Source of the DNA: Cyanidium caldarium
Lineage: Eukaryota; Rhodophyta; Bangiophyceae; Cyanidiales; Cyanidiaceae
NCBI GenBank assembly: GCA_026184775.1
Contig: JANCYW010000013.1
Coordinates: 124,001-188,000 of the forward strand
Direction: 5' to 3'
DNA length: 64,000 nucleotides
Shown: in pieces, positions 1 to 8,854 of the stretch
Layout of the letters: every line of letters begins with the position of its first letter
How positions within the stretch are numbered: the stretch's first letter is position 1
Program-made: the position numbers and the translations under genes
The notes under the pieces: generated by a model
Seen by the model: only the letters and a program-made list of their open reading frames with translations
Database searches by the model: none
Told to the model about the DNA's origin: nothing

Positions 1-1
1 C

Positions 2-1456
2 GTGCGCAACGATGTGGAACTGGAGCGCGGCAGTTTCCGCGTGCGCGGCGACACTGTCGACATTGCGCCTCCCGCCTGGGACGAGGAAGACGCGCTGCTG
101 CGGGTGGAATTCTTCGGCGGCTCGGTCGAGTCCGTCGCCTACATCGATCGCCTGCAGGCCACTGTGCTACGGCGCGTCGATCAGGTGTTGACGTATCCGG
201 CGCGCCACTTTCTCACCCCGCCCGAGGAGCACGAGCGCGCCCTGCAGGCCATCGAGCGCGAGATGCAGCACTGTGTGTCGCGCTTCCGCACGCAGGGCAA
301 GCATTTGGAGGCGGAGCGGCTGGAGCAGCGCTCCCGCAACGATTTGGAGATGTTGCGCGAGTTTGGCTACTGCACTGGTGTGGAGAATTACTCGCTGCAC
401 CTGAGCGGCCGATCGCCCACCGAGCCGCCCGACTGTCTTTTGGACTATTTTCCGCCCGACTGGCTGCTGATTGTGGACGAGAGTCACGTGACGGTGCCGC
501 AAATACGCGGCATGTACTTTGGCGACCGCTCGCGCAAGGAGAATCTGGTGCGGTTCGGTTTCCGCCTGCCGAGCGCGTTGGAGAATCGACCGCTGCGTGA
601 GACCGAATTCTGGCGCAAAGTGCGCCACTGTCTGTTTGTGTCGGCCACGCCGGGTCCGATGGAGCTGGAGCTGGCGGCGCCGGCGCTCGTCGAGCAGACC
701 ATCCGGCCGACCGGCGTGCTGGACCCGCTCGTGCGCGTGCACCCCACCCGGGGGCAGGTGGAGCATCTGTTGCAGGAGATCGAGGCGCGGGTGCAACGCG
801 GCGAGAAGGCGCTGGTGACCACGCTGACCAAACGCATGGCCGAGGAGCTGTGCACGTACCTGCGGGAGCGGCGCGTGCGCGTCAGCTACCTGCACTCGGA
901 GCTAGACGCGCTAGAGCGGGTGCAGGTCTTGTCGGCGCTGGCCACCGAGGCGTGCGACGCCATCGTCGGGGTGAATCTGTTGCGCGAAGGCCTCGACTTG
1001 CCGCAAGTGAGTTTGGTGGCCATTATGGACGCCGACAAGGAGGGATTTCTGCGCAGCGAGACGTCGCTGATTCAGACCATCGGGCGGGCAGCGCGACACG
1101 TGCGCGGCGAGGTGGTGCTTTACGCGGACACGGTCACGGCGTCGATGCAGCGGGCGTTGCAGGAGACCGAGCGACGGCGCGCGATTCAAGAGGCGTACAA
1201 TGCGCGGCACGGCATCACGCCACGGCCGATCGAGCGGCGCACGGGAGCGTACTTGGAGCGGCGACAGACGCATGCCGCAGCGGCGACGAAGAGTCGGCAT
1301 CCGCGCGCCGAGACCGAGCCCACCTGGTCGCGCCTCAGCGACGACGCGTTGCAGGCGGCCATGCGCGCCGCGGCCACCCGCCTCGAATTCGAGGACGCTG
1401 CCGCCATCCGTGACCTCCTGAAGAGGCGCCGCGAAGGGGACCGCAGTCCCGAATGA
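2..1456 (+). CDS. uvrB: Excinuclease ABC subunit B (UvrB), 5'-truncated by the window edge
   Basis: UvrB is the damage-verifying helicase of bacterial nucleotide excision repair; it works with UvrA and UvrC. The visible 484 residues start inside the protein, so the Walker A region and beta-hairpin lie outside the window. Seen: GSFRVRGDTVDI near the start, LLIVDESHVTVPQIRGMYFG (helicase motif II region), SATPGPMELE (motif III), GVNLLREGLDLPQVSLVAI (motif V), QTIGRAARH (motif VI) and a C-terminal UVR domain ending LEFEDAAAIRDLLKRRRE, which normally contacts UvrC. Every C-terminal element is intact, so this does not look like a pseudogene. UvrB is a bacterial protein and its neighbours are eukaryotic, so organelle targeting after endosymbiotic or horizontal transfer is inferred; the N-terminus needed to test this is missing. 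Confidence 0.95.
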   Translation: MRNDVELERGSFRVRGDTVDIAPPAWDEEDALLRVEFFGGSVESVAYIDRLQATVLRRVDQVLTYPARHFLTPPEEHERALQAIEREMQHCVSRFRTQGKHLEAERLEQRSRNDLEMLREFGYCTGVENYSLHLSGRSPTEPPDCLLDYFPPDWLLIVDESHVTVPQIRGMYFGDRSRKENLVRFGFRLPSALENRPLRETEFWRKVRHCLFVSATPGPMELELAAPALVEQTIRPTGVLDPLVRVHPTRGQVEHLLQEIEARVQRGEKALVTTLTKRMAEELCTYLRERRVRVSYLHSELDALERVQVLSALATEACDAIVGVNLLREGLDLPQVSLVAIMDADKEGFLRSETSLIQTIGRAARHVRGEVVLYADTVTASMQRALQETERRRAIQEAYNARHGITPRPIERRTGAYLERRQTHAAAATKSRHPRAETEPTWSRLSDDALQAAMRAAATRLEFEDAAAIRDLLKRRREGDRSPE

Positions 1457-1533
1457 GGGAATATCGGGGGCGCCACCGGTGCATCCCCTCTCCGTGCATA
1501 GGATGGGGTAAATCGGATACACGCTTATCGTCC

Positions 1534-2784
1534 TCACACCTGGAGTTTGACCTGGGCGGTGCGCGCCTCTAGCGCGCCGCTCAGGGTGGCCACCACCGCC
1601 TCGCCGATGGCGTTCACGTCGTAGCCGCCCTCGAGACAGAACACCACCGGCACCTCCGGTCCGAACCGTTTCACCAGCAGCCGCGCCATCTCCGCGTAGT
1701 CCTCGGCGCGCAGTTCCAGGTGAGCGAGCGGATCGCTGGCCAGCGCGTCGTACCCGGCCGACACCAACAGCAGATCCACCCCGGGCGCGCCTTCACCATT
1801 CACCCCGTGCCACAGGTGATCCAGCGCGCGCGCATACGCCTCTGCGTAGCCGTTCTTCCAGCCGGTGCCGGCCGGCAGCGGAAAGTTGGCCAGGTTACGT
1901 TTCGGTCCGTGCTCCTGCGGATCGTCGCCGGTCATCGGGTACAGCGGCCATTCGTGCAGGGAGGCGAAGCGCACGCGCGGCTCGCCACGCACTGCATTCT
2001 CGGTGCCGTTGCCCTGGTGCACGTCAAAGTCCAGAATTCCCACGCGCTCCACGTGCTTCCCACTGCCACCGTCCCCTGCCGTTGGACCCGCTGCGCGCAG
2101 CGCCTGCAGCGCCCCGATGGCCACGTTGCTCAGCAGACAGAAACCCATGCCGCTGGCGCGGGTGGCATGGTGGCCGGGCGGCCGACACGCCACAAACGCC
2201 AGCTTGGAACCGTGTTGCGGTTGTCGCACCGCGGCGATGGCGTCCAGCACCGCGCCCACCGCCATTAAGGCGACGCGGAACGATTGCGGACAGAGGTACG
2301 TGTCCGCGTCCAGTCGCCCGGCGTGTCGCTGATGCACCAACTTGTACAGATCCCACAAATAGTCGGTGTAGTGCACCAGCGCGGCGGAGCGCAAGGTATG
2401 TTCCAACAGGTCATCGCCGGGCTGCTCGTCCTGCTCCTGCTCCTGCTCCATCACCTCGAGAATCGCCGGCACCCGCGCCATCTCCTCCGTGGAGATGGCG
2501 CGCGCCTCGCGCCACTCCAACCGCAGCGACGACGATCGCAGCGCCTGCTCGACGGCGCGTAACCTCCCGGGATGCTCAGCATGCACAGCGCCCAGATCGT
2601 CGACGTCGTCGCCGTCGTCGCCGTACGGCCAGTGCAAGCGGAACGCGTCCGAGCGCCACACCGTAACGGTGGGCTCGCGCCGGGGGTGCGGCGACGGCCG
2701 CGCGCAGCAAATCCACCCGCGGAACGACGACCTCCGCGTAGCACCCCAGCATGGCGTGAGCCACGCCAGAGTCCGGTGCGACAT
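1534..2784 (-). CDS. Class II-like histone deacetylase family protein
   Basis: A 416-residue zinc-dependent deacetylase of the arginase/HDAC fold. Seen: CRPPGHHATRASGMGFC around residues 200-216, with the tandem active-site histidines near 205-206; ILDFDVHQGNGTE near 250-262, with the zinc ligands Asp and His; and SAGYDALASDP, carrying the third zinc Asp. The fold starts at about residue 47 (AFRLHWPYG), followed by an acidic stretch and HAEHPGRLRAVEQAL. The first in-frame ATG is at 2784. The Arg/Ser/Cys-rich leader of about 40 residues lacks acidic residues and could be an organelle presequence. The family includes both histone and non-histone deacetylases, so the substrate is not known. It converges with uvrB across a gap of about 77 bp. 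Confidence 0.88.
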   Translation of the reverse strand: MSHRTLAWLTPCWGATRRSSFRGWICCARPSPHPRREPTVTVWRSDAFRLHWPYGDDGDDVDDLGAVHAEHPGRLRAVEQALRSSSLRLEWREARAISTEEMARVPAILEVMEQEQEQDEQPGDDLLEHTLRSAALVHYTDYLWDLYKLVHQRHAGRLDADTYLCPQSFRVALMAVGAVLDAIAAVRQPQHGSKLAFVACRPPGHHATRASGMGFCLLSNVAIGALQALRAAGPTAGDGGSGKHVERVGILDFDVHQGNGTENAVRGEPRVRFASLHEWPLYPMTGDDPQEHGPKRNLANFPLPAGTGWKNGYAEAYARALDHLWHGVNGEGAPGVDLLLVSAGYDALASDPLAHLELRAEDYAEMARLLVKRFGPEVPVVFCLEGGYDVNAIGEAVVATLSGALEARTAQVKLQV

Positions 2785-3070
2785 AGAGGAAGTTGAGGGT
2801 GAATGGAGTGTGACATCTGCGAGCACGGACGTCGAAGCCAAACGAGTGCCTGCGCTCGCATCGCGCGCCGCCAGAGATCGGCGGCTCAGATCGAAGAGTC
2901 ACGCGTCACGATTTGCGACACGGCCATTGGTCACATGGCGGCGCTGCTGAAACTGTCGCCTCGGAGCGCTTGCCGCTGCCATCGGTTGTCGCGGCCGCGG
3001 ACCTAGCGACGCGACCTCGGCGTTTCAACCTGGCGGGAGCACTGGCGACGGAGCGCTATCCCCACACGCC

Positions 3071-4297
3071 ATGGGGAGACTTTCCGCAGCACACAACGTT
3101 CGGGCGAGCGTAATGAACACGCACGAACTGGAAGCAACGTACACGTCGTTGGCGTCGCGGGGGAGCAGCGCGGTGAAGCAGTCGTACCACCGCACGCTGA
3201 AACGCGTGGTGCTGCCCGAGCTGGAACAGTTGTTGGAGAAGCGGGCAGGGGACACTGCGTCGATGGCGGAGGACCGTTGGACCGCCAGCACGCTGCTGCG
3301 TCGGGAGGATATGGTGCGGCTGGTGTCGGCCATGGCCGCGGCCACCGGCTTGCCGAGCGGGAACGAGGGACTGGCCATGCTGCGCTGGCGCCTGCTGCAC
3401 GAGTCCAAAGTGCATCAGTACGCGCGCAACGTGTTGTACTATTTGCGGAATCAGCAGCGCGTGCGGGAGCGCTGTCGCAAGAGCAAGGCGGCCGCCCGCG
3501 ATCGCAGCCGGAAACGGGCGAATATCGCGGTGGAGAGGAAGGAGGGTGTGGAGGAGGGGGTGGTGGAAAAGTGCTCGGAGGAGAGGACTTCTTCCGAGGT
3601 TAGCGAGAAGAATGCCGAGACCGAACCGTCGTCCAGCGCGTCCCGTGAGGGGCTGGCCGAGGTGGCGTGGAACGAAGAGTTGGACTTTTTGTTTTCACCG
3701 CTGCTTCCGGCGGCGCCAGAGGAGGAGTGGCTGTCGCTGGGGCAGCTGACGGCGAAAGGGAACGAGGAGGCGACGCCGTGGTTTGCACCCGAGGAGTATG
3801 ATCTGGGCATCAGCGCGCTGGATGAGGTATCGCGGGCGCATACGAGCTTGTCGGAATTGCTCGATGTGCCCGCAACGCTATCCGCCACACCGATGGGCGC
3901 TGGCGAGCGTCTGGGACGACGCACTTCGCGCCTGCTACGGGTCATGGGCGATGTGACGCCGGTGAAGCACGCTGGACAGGTGCGGTCGCGAGAATCGTCT
4001 CCCGAATCGTGCCGCAGCCGCAGCGAATCGTTGCACGTGGCGGGCGCCAAGAGTGCCGAGCTGGAGTCGATCCCGTCGAGGTCGAGCTCCTTCGACGAGG
4101 CCATGGAGGCGTTCTATGACAAGAACGAAGAGGCGCCGCGGTCACCGGCGGCGCCGGCGCGTCCACTATTGCTGCACGGCCTTCACAGCTGCGGTGAGCA
4201 GGAGAGGCGGGTGAATCGGCCGAGCGTGTCGCTGGACGTGGGGCGGAAACACCACCGGCCGTTGATACACCAAGAGAATACGAGAAGAGTAGTCTAA
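3071..4297 (+). CDS. Uncharacterised basic, probably nuclear protein
   Basis: I do not recognise this 408-residue protein. The first 130 residues look alpha-helical (VVLPELEQLLEKR, LRREDMVRLVSAMAA). They are followed by a strongly basic block, RERCRKSKAAARDRSRKR, at about residues 134-151 that would serve as a nuclear localisation or nucleic-acid-binding segment. The remainder is acidic and Ser-rich with little predicted order, apart from a short patch LDFLFSPLLPAA that resembles an acidic/hydrophobic activation segment. A second possible start lies 14 codons downstream (MNTHELEAT). Reading-frame length and codon bias match the neighbours, so I take it as a real gene. A transcription-related role is only a guess. 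Confidence 0.7.
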   Translation: MGRLSAAHNVRASVMNTHELEATYTSLASRGSSAVKQSYHRTLKRVVLPELEQLLEKRAGDTASMAEDRWTASTLLRREDMVRLVSAMAAATGLPSGNEGLAMLRWRLLHESKVHQYARNVLYYLRNQQRVRERCRKSKAAARDRSRKRANIAVERKEGVEEGVVEKCSEERTSSEVSEKNAETEPSSSASREGLAEVAWNEELDFLFSPLLPAAPEEEWLSLGQLTAKGNEEATPWFAPEEYDLGISALDEVSRAHTSLSELLDVPATLSATPMGAGERLGRRTSRLLRVMGDVTPVKHAGQVRSRESSPESCRSRSESLHVAGAKSAELESIPSRSSSFDEAMEAFYDKNEEAPRSPAAPARPLLLHGLHSCGEQERRVNRPSVSLDVGRKHHRPLIHQENTRRVV

Positions 4298-4626
4298 GGT
4301 GGAGGTGCGGGAGCTTTGGCTGGGCTCTGGGCATTCCTAAATGACGTGCAAAGAGAAAAGTCGGGGTCCTGAGTGCGCAGTGTGGCATATCCGACTCTCG
4401 GGTGCTGCGAGACGGTTCGGGGTTCCGCACGTGAGCGCCCACCCCGAAACGCGTTGCCGCATCCGTGACAAACGCAATCGTCACATGCGTTCGGGAATCT
4501 CGCGCACGCGTTCCGCAACTCGGCCGATGTTTCCGCGTGCGAAACCGATGGTCGACGTGAACTTTTTTCCTTCGCCTCGTGCTCCCCACCCACGCTCCCT
4601 CCCCGCCTCCCGGACATCTTTTCGCC
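4298..4626. other. Intergenic leader before the MYB gene
   Basis: No coding frame that I trust. The last 60 bases before the MYB start codon are strongly pyrimidine-rich (repeated CTCC/CCTCCC), a pattern also seen before several other starts in the window. Otherwise I see nothing. Confidence 0.4.
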
Positions 4627-5838
4627 ATGCCATCGGGCTTTTATCCATCACCCCGCGATCCGAGCCCGAGATCCGAGGATGGTGCACGCGCCTCCGCCGA
4701 CCCCCTGTGGGGCTGGCTGCAGGCGGAAGGGCCGTCGCCCACTGATGGCGTGGACGAGGCGGGGGCGTTACACCCGGCGCCTCCGCTGCACGAGAGGGCA
4801 CGGCGTTCAGGAGCCACCCGCAGCGTGGCACCGAGCACGTATTTGGAATCGAGTGGGACGAGCGCACTGCTCAATATGAACGAGCCGCGTTGGCGCGTCT
4901 TCTCGCCGGTGGGGTTTGCGGCGTTTGGCGGCGCGCTGCCGGCCACCGGCTTTGCGAGCTACGGCAGCGGCGCCGGCGGTTCGACATCCCCGCCAGCGCC
5001 GGGCACCAAATCCCAGGAATCGTCACTGAAGAGTCTGAAAAACGTGGCGGACAAGGAGGCGGAAGTACCGCCGCCGCTATCCATCCCGCGGGTGAAAAAC
5101 GCCGAGGCGGTGACCAACTTTTCCGACGTCGACGACGATGGCGATTCGCTGGTGGTGACCACCAGCGGCCGCGTGAATTGGCTGCCGCCCACGTCGGTGT
5201 CCGAGCGCAGCGAGCTGAACATGCTGGTAGAGACACCGCGTCTACCGGTGTACGATATCGCGGCCGCACCACCGGCTATGGCTGTGCCCACCTCGCCCTC
5301 CGTCGGCGCCGGCAGCTATAAGCGTCAGCGTCGCGAGTGGACCCCACTCGATGACGCGCGCCTGGTGGAAGCAGTGCAACGGTACCGCGGCCGTGCCGAG
5401 CGAGACGCCACTCGCATCGGTATGACGCCATGGAGCACACATCTGAAATGCCAAATCGACTCGGATGACGGCAGCCAGCCGTCATCCTTCGCCTCCATTG
5501 GTGGTGGTGGTGGTGGTGGCGGTGGCGGTGGTGGCTTGCCGTGGAGCCAGATCGCCCGTGAATTTCCCGGCCGCACCGCGTCCCGCTGCCGCGAGCGCTA
5601 CATCAACTACCTCGACCCGATGGTCCGCCGCGAGCCTTTCACCGCCGAGGAGGACGAAATCATCCTGCGCGAGCACCGTCTGGTGGGCACATCGTGGGTG
5701 ACCATTGCCCGCAAACTGCCCGGCCGTTCGGAGAACGCGGTGAAGAACCGGTTCACCGCGCTGATGCGACGGAGACAGCGGACGACGAACTTGCCGCGGC
5801 GGTTCGACTGGGACAGAGGCCGGTCGGCAGAGCGATGA
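4627..5838 (+). CDS. R2R3-type MYB DNA-binding protein
   Basis: A 403-residue protein with a long low-complexity N-terminus and two C-terminal MYB repeats. The first repeat begins REWTPLDDARLVEAV and ends WSQIAREFPGRTASRCRERY. The second is EPFTAEEDEIILREHRLVG followed by SWVTIARKLPGRSENAVKNR, the classic recognition-helix sequence. The first repeat is split by about 45 extra residues (near residues 262-305), including a pure glycine run, between its first and second helices. The first ATG in frame is at 4627. It is probably a nuclear transcription factor; the NAVKNRF helix is typical of c-MYB-like proteins. Targets cannot be told from sequence. Confidence 0.9.
   Translation: MPSGFYPSPRDPSPRSEDGARASADPLWGWLQAEGPSPTDGVDEAGALHPAPPLHERARRSGATRSVAPSTYLESSGTSALLNMNEPRWRVFSPVGFAAFGGALPATGFASYGSGAGGSTSPPAPGTKSQESSLKSLKNVADKEAEVPPPLSIPRVKNAEAVTNFSDVDDDGDSLVVTTSGRVNWLPPTSVSERSELNMLVETPRLPVYDIAAAPPAMAVPTSPSVGAGSYKRQRREWTPLDDARLVEAVQRYRGRAERDATRIGMTPWSTHLKCQIDSDDGSQPSSFASIGGGGGGGGGGGGLPWSQIAREFPGRTASRCRERYINYLDPMVRREPFTAEEDEIILREHRLVGTSWVTIARKLPGRSENAVKNRFTALMRRRQRTTNLPRRFDWDRGRSAER
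5501..5535 (+). repeat. GGT/GGC trinucleotide repeat encoding polyglycine in the MYB gene
   Basis: Twelve or so consecutive glycine codons (GGT with interspersed GGC) lie inside the first MYB repeat. A pure trinucleotide run like this is a candidate length-variable microsatellite. Confidence 0.85.
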
Positions 5839-6091
5839 AGCGGGGCCAGAGGAGCTGAAACGATGTAGTGTGCATTGCAGAGGTCGCAGCTTCCTGGATG
5901 TACGCGGGATGTGCAGAGAGGATAAATACGACGGCACTGTACTCGTAGAGACGCGGTACTCGGGCGCGTCCAGCTGTCCAGACGAGAGAATGGCAGTATC
6001 ACGAAAAACCGCTCTGTGACGAACGCTTGCCGCGCTCCTGGTGAAGGCAGCGCCCAGAGTGGTTACCAGAGTCGATGGCCCGCAGCAAGGT

Positions 6092-7333
6092 ATGCAGGTC
6101 GCCCGCTGGCCAGCGCTGGCCGACAAGCACTGCAAGGCGGCAACCGCACGCCACCTCTGCGGCCGTCTGTTGTGGATCCTCCTCTCGGCAACCGCGTTGT
6201 GCGTTGCGATACGGTGGAGCTGCGTGCGGCTGAGTGCGTCGCGCTCGCCCACGCCACCCCCTCGCCCACCTCCTCCTCCTCGTTTCGCTATACTGACCAC
6301 GGCCACCGCCGACTATGCCGCCCGGTTCGCTGCGGCCATCGCCAACAAACGACAGTACGCTGCGCGCTGGGCGCCGCAGGTGGACTTTGTGCTGGACCTC
6401 TATCCGTACCACCGACATCGGCGACGGCGCGACGGTCTGGCAGTGCCACCGCACTTCAACCGCATCTTCGCCATGCTGCGCCTGATGACGTCGGCCGCGG
6501 CGACGGACACTCCACCGTACGACTGGATCGTCTTTCTGGACGCCGATGCAGTGGTCACCAACTTCTCCCTGCCTCTCAGCACCTTTCTGCCGCCTCCCGG
6601 CATGCCGGCGCATGTGGTGGTGCACGACGGACCGGAGATCAACTCGGGCGCGGTGCTGGTGGCCAATACCGCCGTCGGTCGCGCTTTCCTCCGTCACTGG
6701 TACGCCCTGGGCACGCGGTACCATCAGCCGAGCCTGGATCAGACGGCCCTGTGGCACCTGCTCTACCTGTGCGCGGCGCATGCGAAGCTGCCTGTGGCCA
6801 CAGTGGGGGCGCTGTGGGCAGTGGCCGATCGCTATCCGTGCCGCTCGGCGCTGCTGTTCGGCGTGCGCCCCAATGGCAGCGACGAGCCGCTGCTCGCCCC
6901 GGCCGCCCAGTTGCGCCGCGTCGAGGCGTGTTGGCGGGGCGCGATGCACCAGCTGCAACGACCGTATGGCCGGCGCCGCAACCGCACCGATGACGTGGTC
7001 CACTATCACAGCGGCGCCATCGGTTTCAACTACTATGCGAGTGTCGGTCGCGCCTCCAACTGCGCCTTGCGACATCCGGTGCAGTTGTGGCGACCGGGCG
7101 ACTGGATGGTGCAGGATAGCGGGCGCGGCTTGCAAAACAACTACCTGACTGGTGTCGATGGCATCGTGACGGTGTTGTGCACCCAGTCGCCCTGTATCGG
7201 GGATATCTGGCTGTGGGAGGAAGGGCGCGGGTTCGCGGAGCATGCACCGGCGCTGGAGCGCGTGGCCCTGTTGCGGTACCGATACAATCGGTGGCGGGGT
7301 CGGTCGCCGGATGACCCGCACCCGGTGATGTGA
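6092..7333 (+). CDS. Type II membrane glycosyltransferase, GT34 (GMA12/MNN10)-like
   Basis: A 413-residue Golgi-type glycosyltransferase. Near residues 22-45 there is one hydrophobic anchor (RLLWILLSATALCVAIRW), then a proline-rich stem. The catalytic domain begins RFAILTTATADYA. Seen: YDWIVFLDADAVVTN, the family's W-hydrophobic-LDxD-N motif with the metal-binding DxD; EINSGAVLVANTAVGRAFL; and SLDQTALWHLL. All three occur in this order in GT34 alpha-galactosyl/xylosyl/mannosyl transferases. The first ATG in frame is at 6092. It probably acts in N-glycan or wall polysaccharide synthesis in the Golgi; the donor sugar cannot be decided from sequence. Confidence 0.85.
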   Translation: MQVARWPALADKHCKAATARHLCGRLLWILLSATALCVAIRWSCVRLSASRSPTPPPRPPPPPRFAILTTATADYAARFAAAIANKRQYAARWAPQVDFVLDLYPYHRHRRRRDGLAVPPHFNRIFAMLRLMTSAAATDTPPYDWIVFLDADAVVTNFSLPLSTFLPPPGMPAHVVVHDGPEINSGAVLVANTAVGRAFLRHWYALGTRYHQPSLDQTALWHLLYLCAAHAKLPVATVGALWAVADRYPCRSALLFGVRPNGSDEPLLAPAAQLRRVEACWRGAMHQLQRPYGRRRNRTDDVVHYHSGAIGFNYYASVGRASNCALRHPVQLWRPGDWMVQDSGRGLQNNYLTGVDGIVTVLCTQSPCIGDIWLWEEGRGFAEHAPALERVALLRYRYNRWRGRSPDDPHPVM

Positions 7334-7553
7334 GAGGGGGAGCGGTCGCGACAGCTCGCCCTCACGCGGATCTATGCACGACTGCGATCCACTCTGTTTA
7401 TCCGCCAAGCGCCTCAGTCGCCCGATGCAGCACCGTCGACACGTGCCTGTTCCCCAGCAGACACGCCAACGCCACCGTTCCCCACTGCCTATACGAGTTC
7501 CTGCGTCCTATGATACAAAACACAGAAACGAGCGACGTCTGCCCGTCCGCCAC

Positions 7554-8393
7554 CTACATCTCGTTCTGCTCCCGGCCGCCGTTCGCTGCCGAGTTGGCCG
7601 CTGCCGGTCGGCCACGTTTGCGCTCCTCGGGCGTTTCCCGTCCGGCGGTATCCGTCACCGCCGGTGTGGTGCCGGCGCGGCGCACTTTGGCGATCAAAAT
7701 GGCCGTCCAGAGGATACCCACCACATTCCCCCAAAGCACGCGCAGCTCGAGTGGTATGGCGTAGTAGCCGATCAAATTGGCCGGTATCCAGATCAGCCAG
7801 TTGCTCTTCATCACATCGAGCAACTCGCGCCGCACTTTGCGAGTCACGTCCCGCAACGACTTGTCCTCCAGCAGGCCAATAACGTAAAAGTACAACGCGG
7901 TGAACGGCGGCGCGAACAGAAACTGGTCGATGAGCACCTTGCCGATCACCACCGGCGCCCGCGACTGGTCCATCACCCGCCCAAACACCACTCGATCCAG
8001 GAAAGTGTGGAAGTAGTGCACCAGTGGGCCGCGTATCACCAGCCCGATGCCAAACTGATGCATGACCGAGCGCGCGGTCACGCCGCCGCCGCCGGACACC
8101 TGCGACGCACCCACATCCGACAGCGCCGATATGATGGCCGCGGTGATAGCCTTGGTCACCATCGGGTTCGTCTGCAGCCGGTCCAAGTACTGCCTCCAGG
8201 CGGCCGCCAGCACCGTGCGCAACCAATTGCTGGAGGGCGCATCGGCCGGCCGCAGCCACGGCACGTCGCTCGCGGCCGACGCCGACCCCCTGTTCCATTC
8301 CGCCAGACGATGGAAGATTCCCTCACGCTCCACCACCTGGCGTGCCCTATCCAACAGAGAGACGTAGCGGCTCTCCATGAGCCTGGTCCCCAT
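7554..8393 (-). CDS. Mpv17/PMP22 family membrane protein
   Basis: A 279-residue protein whose C-terminal 180 residues match the Mpv17/PMP22 family of small four-helix proteins of mitochondrial, peroxisomal or plastid membranes. Seen: YLDRLQTNPMVTKAITAAII, the typical opening; GPLVHYFHTFLDRVV; KVLIDQFLFAPPFTALYF; and MKSNWLIWIPANLIGYYAIP, the family's W-x-W-P signature. The first ~95 residues are a non-family extension and may hold targeting information. Family members are linked to channel or metabolite transport roles. It converges with the glycosyltransferase gene. Confidence 0.9.
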   Translation of the reverse strand: MGTRLMESRYVSLLDRARQVVEREGIFHRLAEWNRGSASAASDVPWLRPADAPSSNWLRTVLAAAWRQYLDRLQTNPMVTKAITAAIISALSDVGASQVSGGGGVTARSVMHQFGIGLVIRGPLVHYFHTFLDRVVFGRVMDQSRAPVVIGKVLIDQFLFAPPFTALYFYVIGLLEDKSLRDVTRKVRRELLDVMKSNWLIWIPANLIGYYAIPLELRVLWGNVVGILWTAILIAKVRRAGTTPAVTDTAGRETPEERKRGRPAAANSAANGGREQNEM

Positions 8394-8854
8394 CGAGAGG
8401 TGCCGCCGGATTCAACGGCTCGGGTTCGTCCCGCACCGCCCCCACCTGAATTCACCCCCTCGCGCCCGAATCGACCCCGGCTGCAGCACCTGCACACCCG
8501 TTGCAGTGCCTGTGAGCTCTGAATGAAGGTCGCGTGCTTCCTCCTGCTCGACACACCCGATACGTTCGCCTGGCGGCGCGCGACCTCCTGCCGTGGGTGC
8601 TCCCGCGGGCACCGAGAGAAACGGTCACGGCCAACGCGACAGCGCACGGCGCGCGATGACCGGTGCGGGAGCCGAGAGGGGGGTGCCCTCGGCGTGGGAG
8701 GCCCGTCGCGCAAGGCAGACTGGCACGGACTGTCGAAGACGCTTGAGCGACACAGCGGAATGCGAACATTTCGGCCACCCCCATCTTTCTAGTCTACTCT
8801 GAGACATCGCCTGACAGCAACTCTCCATCTCCAGTCCTCCCTCCGCTTCCCAAG
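8394..8854. promoter_or_regulatory. Divergent intergenic region between the Mpv17-like gene and DRG1
   Basis: About 460 bp without a supported gene, flanked by outward-facing starts, so both promoters should be here. The last 35 bases before the DRG1 ATG are pyrimidine-rich. I see no TATA-like element or repeat that I would stand behind. Confidence 0.4.

Noticed and set aside
2-1456. Idea that the left edge is bacterial contamination
   Set aside because: UvrB continues without a composition break into eukaryote-type neighbours 77 bp away. Long-read support was not available, so this is noted under the UvrB finding rather than claimed.
2576-2902. Second minus-strand frame across the deacetylase N-terminus (TPFTLNFLYVAPDSG)
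   Set aside because: It overlaps the deacetylase in another frame and has no recognisable domain. I considered a frameshifted deacetylase leader but could not support it.
3470-3540. bZIP-like basic region in the orphan gene (KSKAAARDRSRKR)
   Set aside because: The invariant Asn is missing and no leucine zipper follows; kept only as a basic nuclear-signal-like block.
5501-5535. CRISPR-like or transposon-related repeat
   Set aside because: It is a simple in-frame glycine codon run without spacers or terminal repeats.
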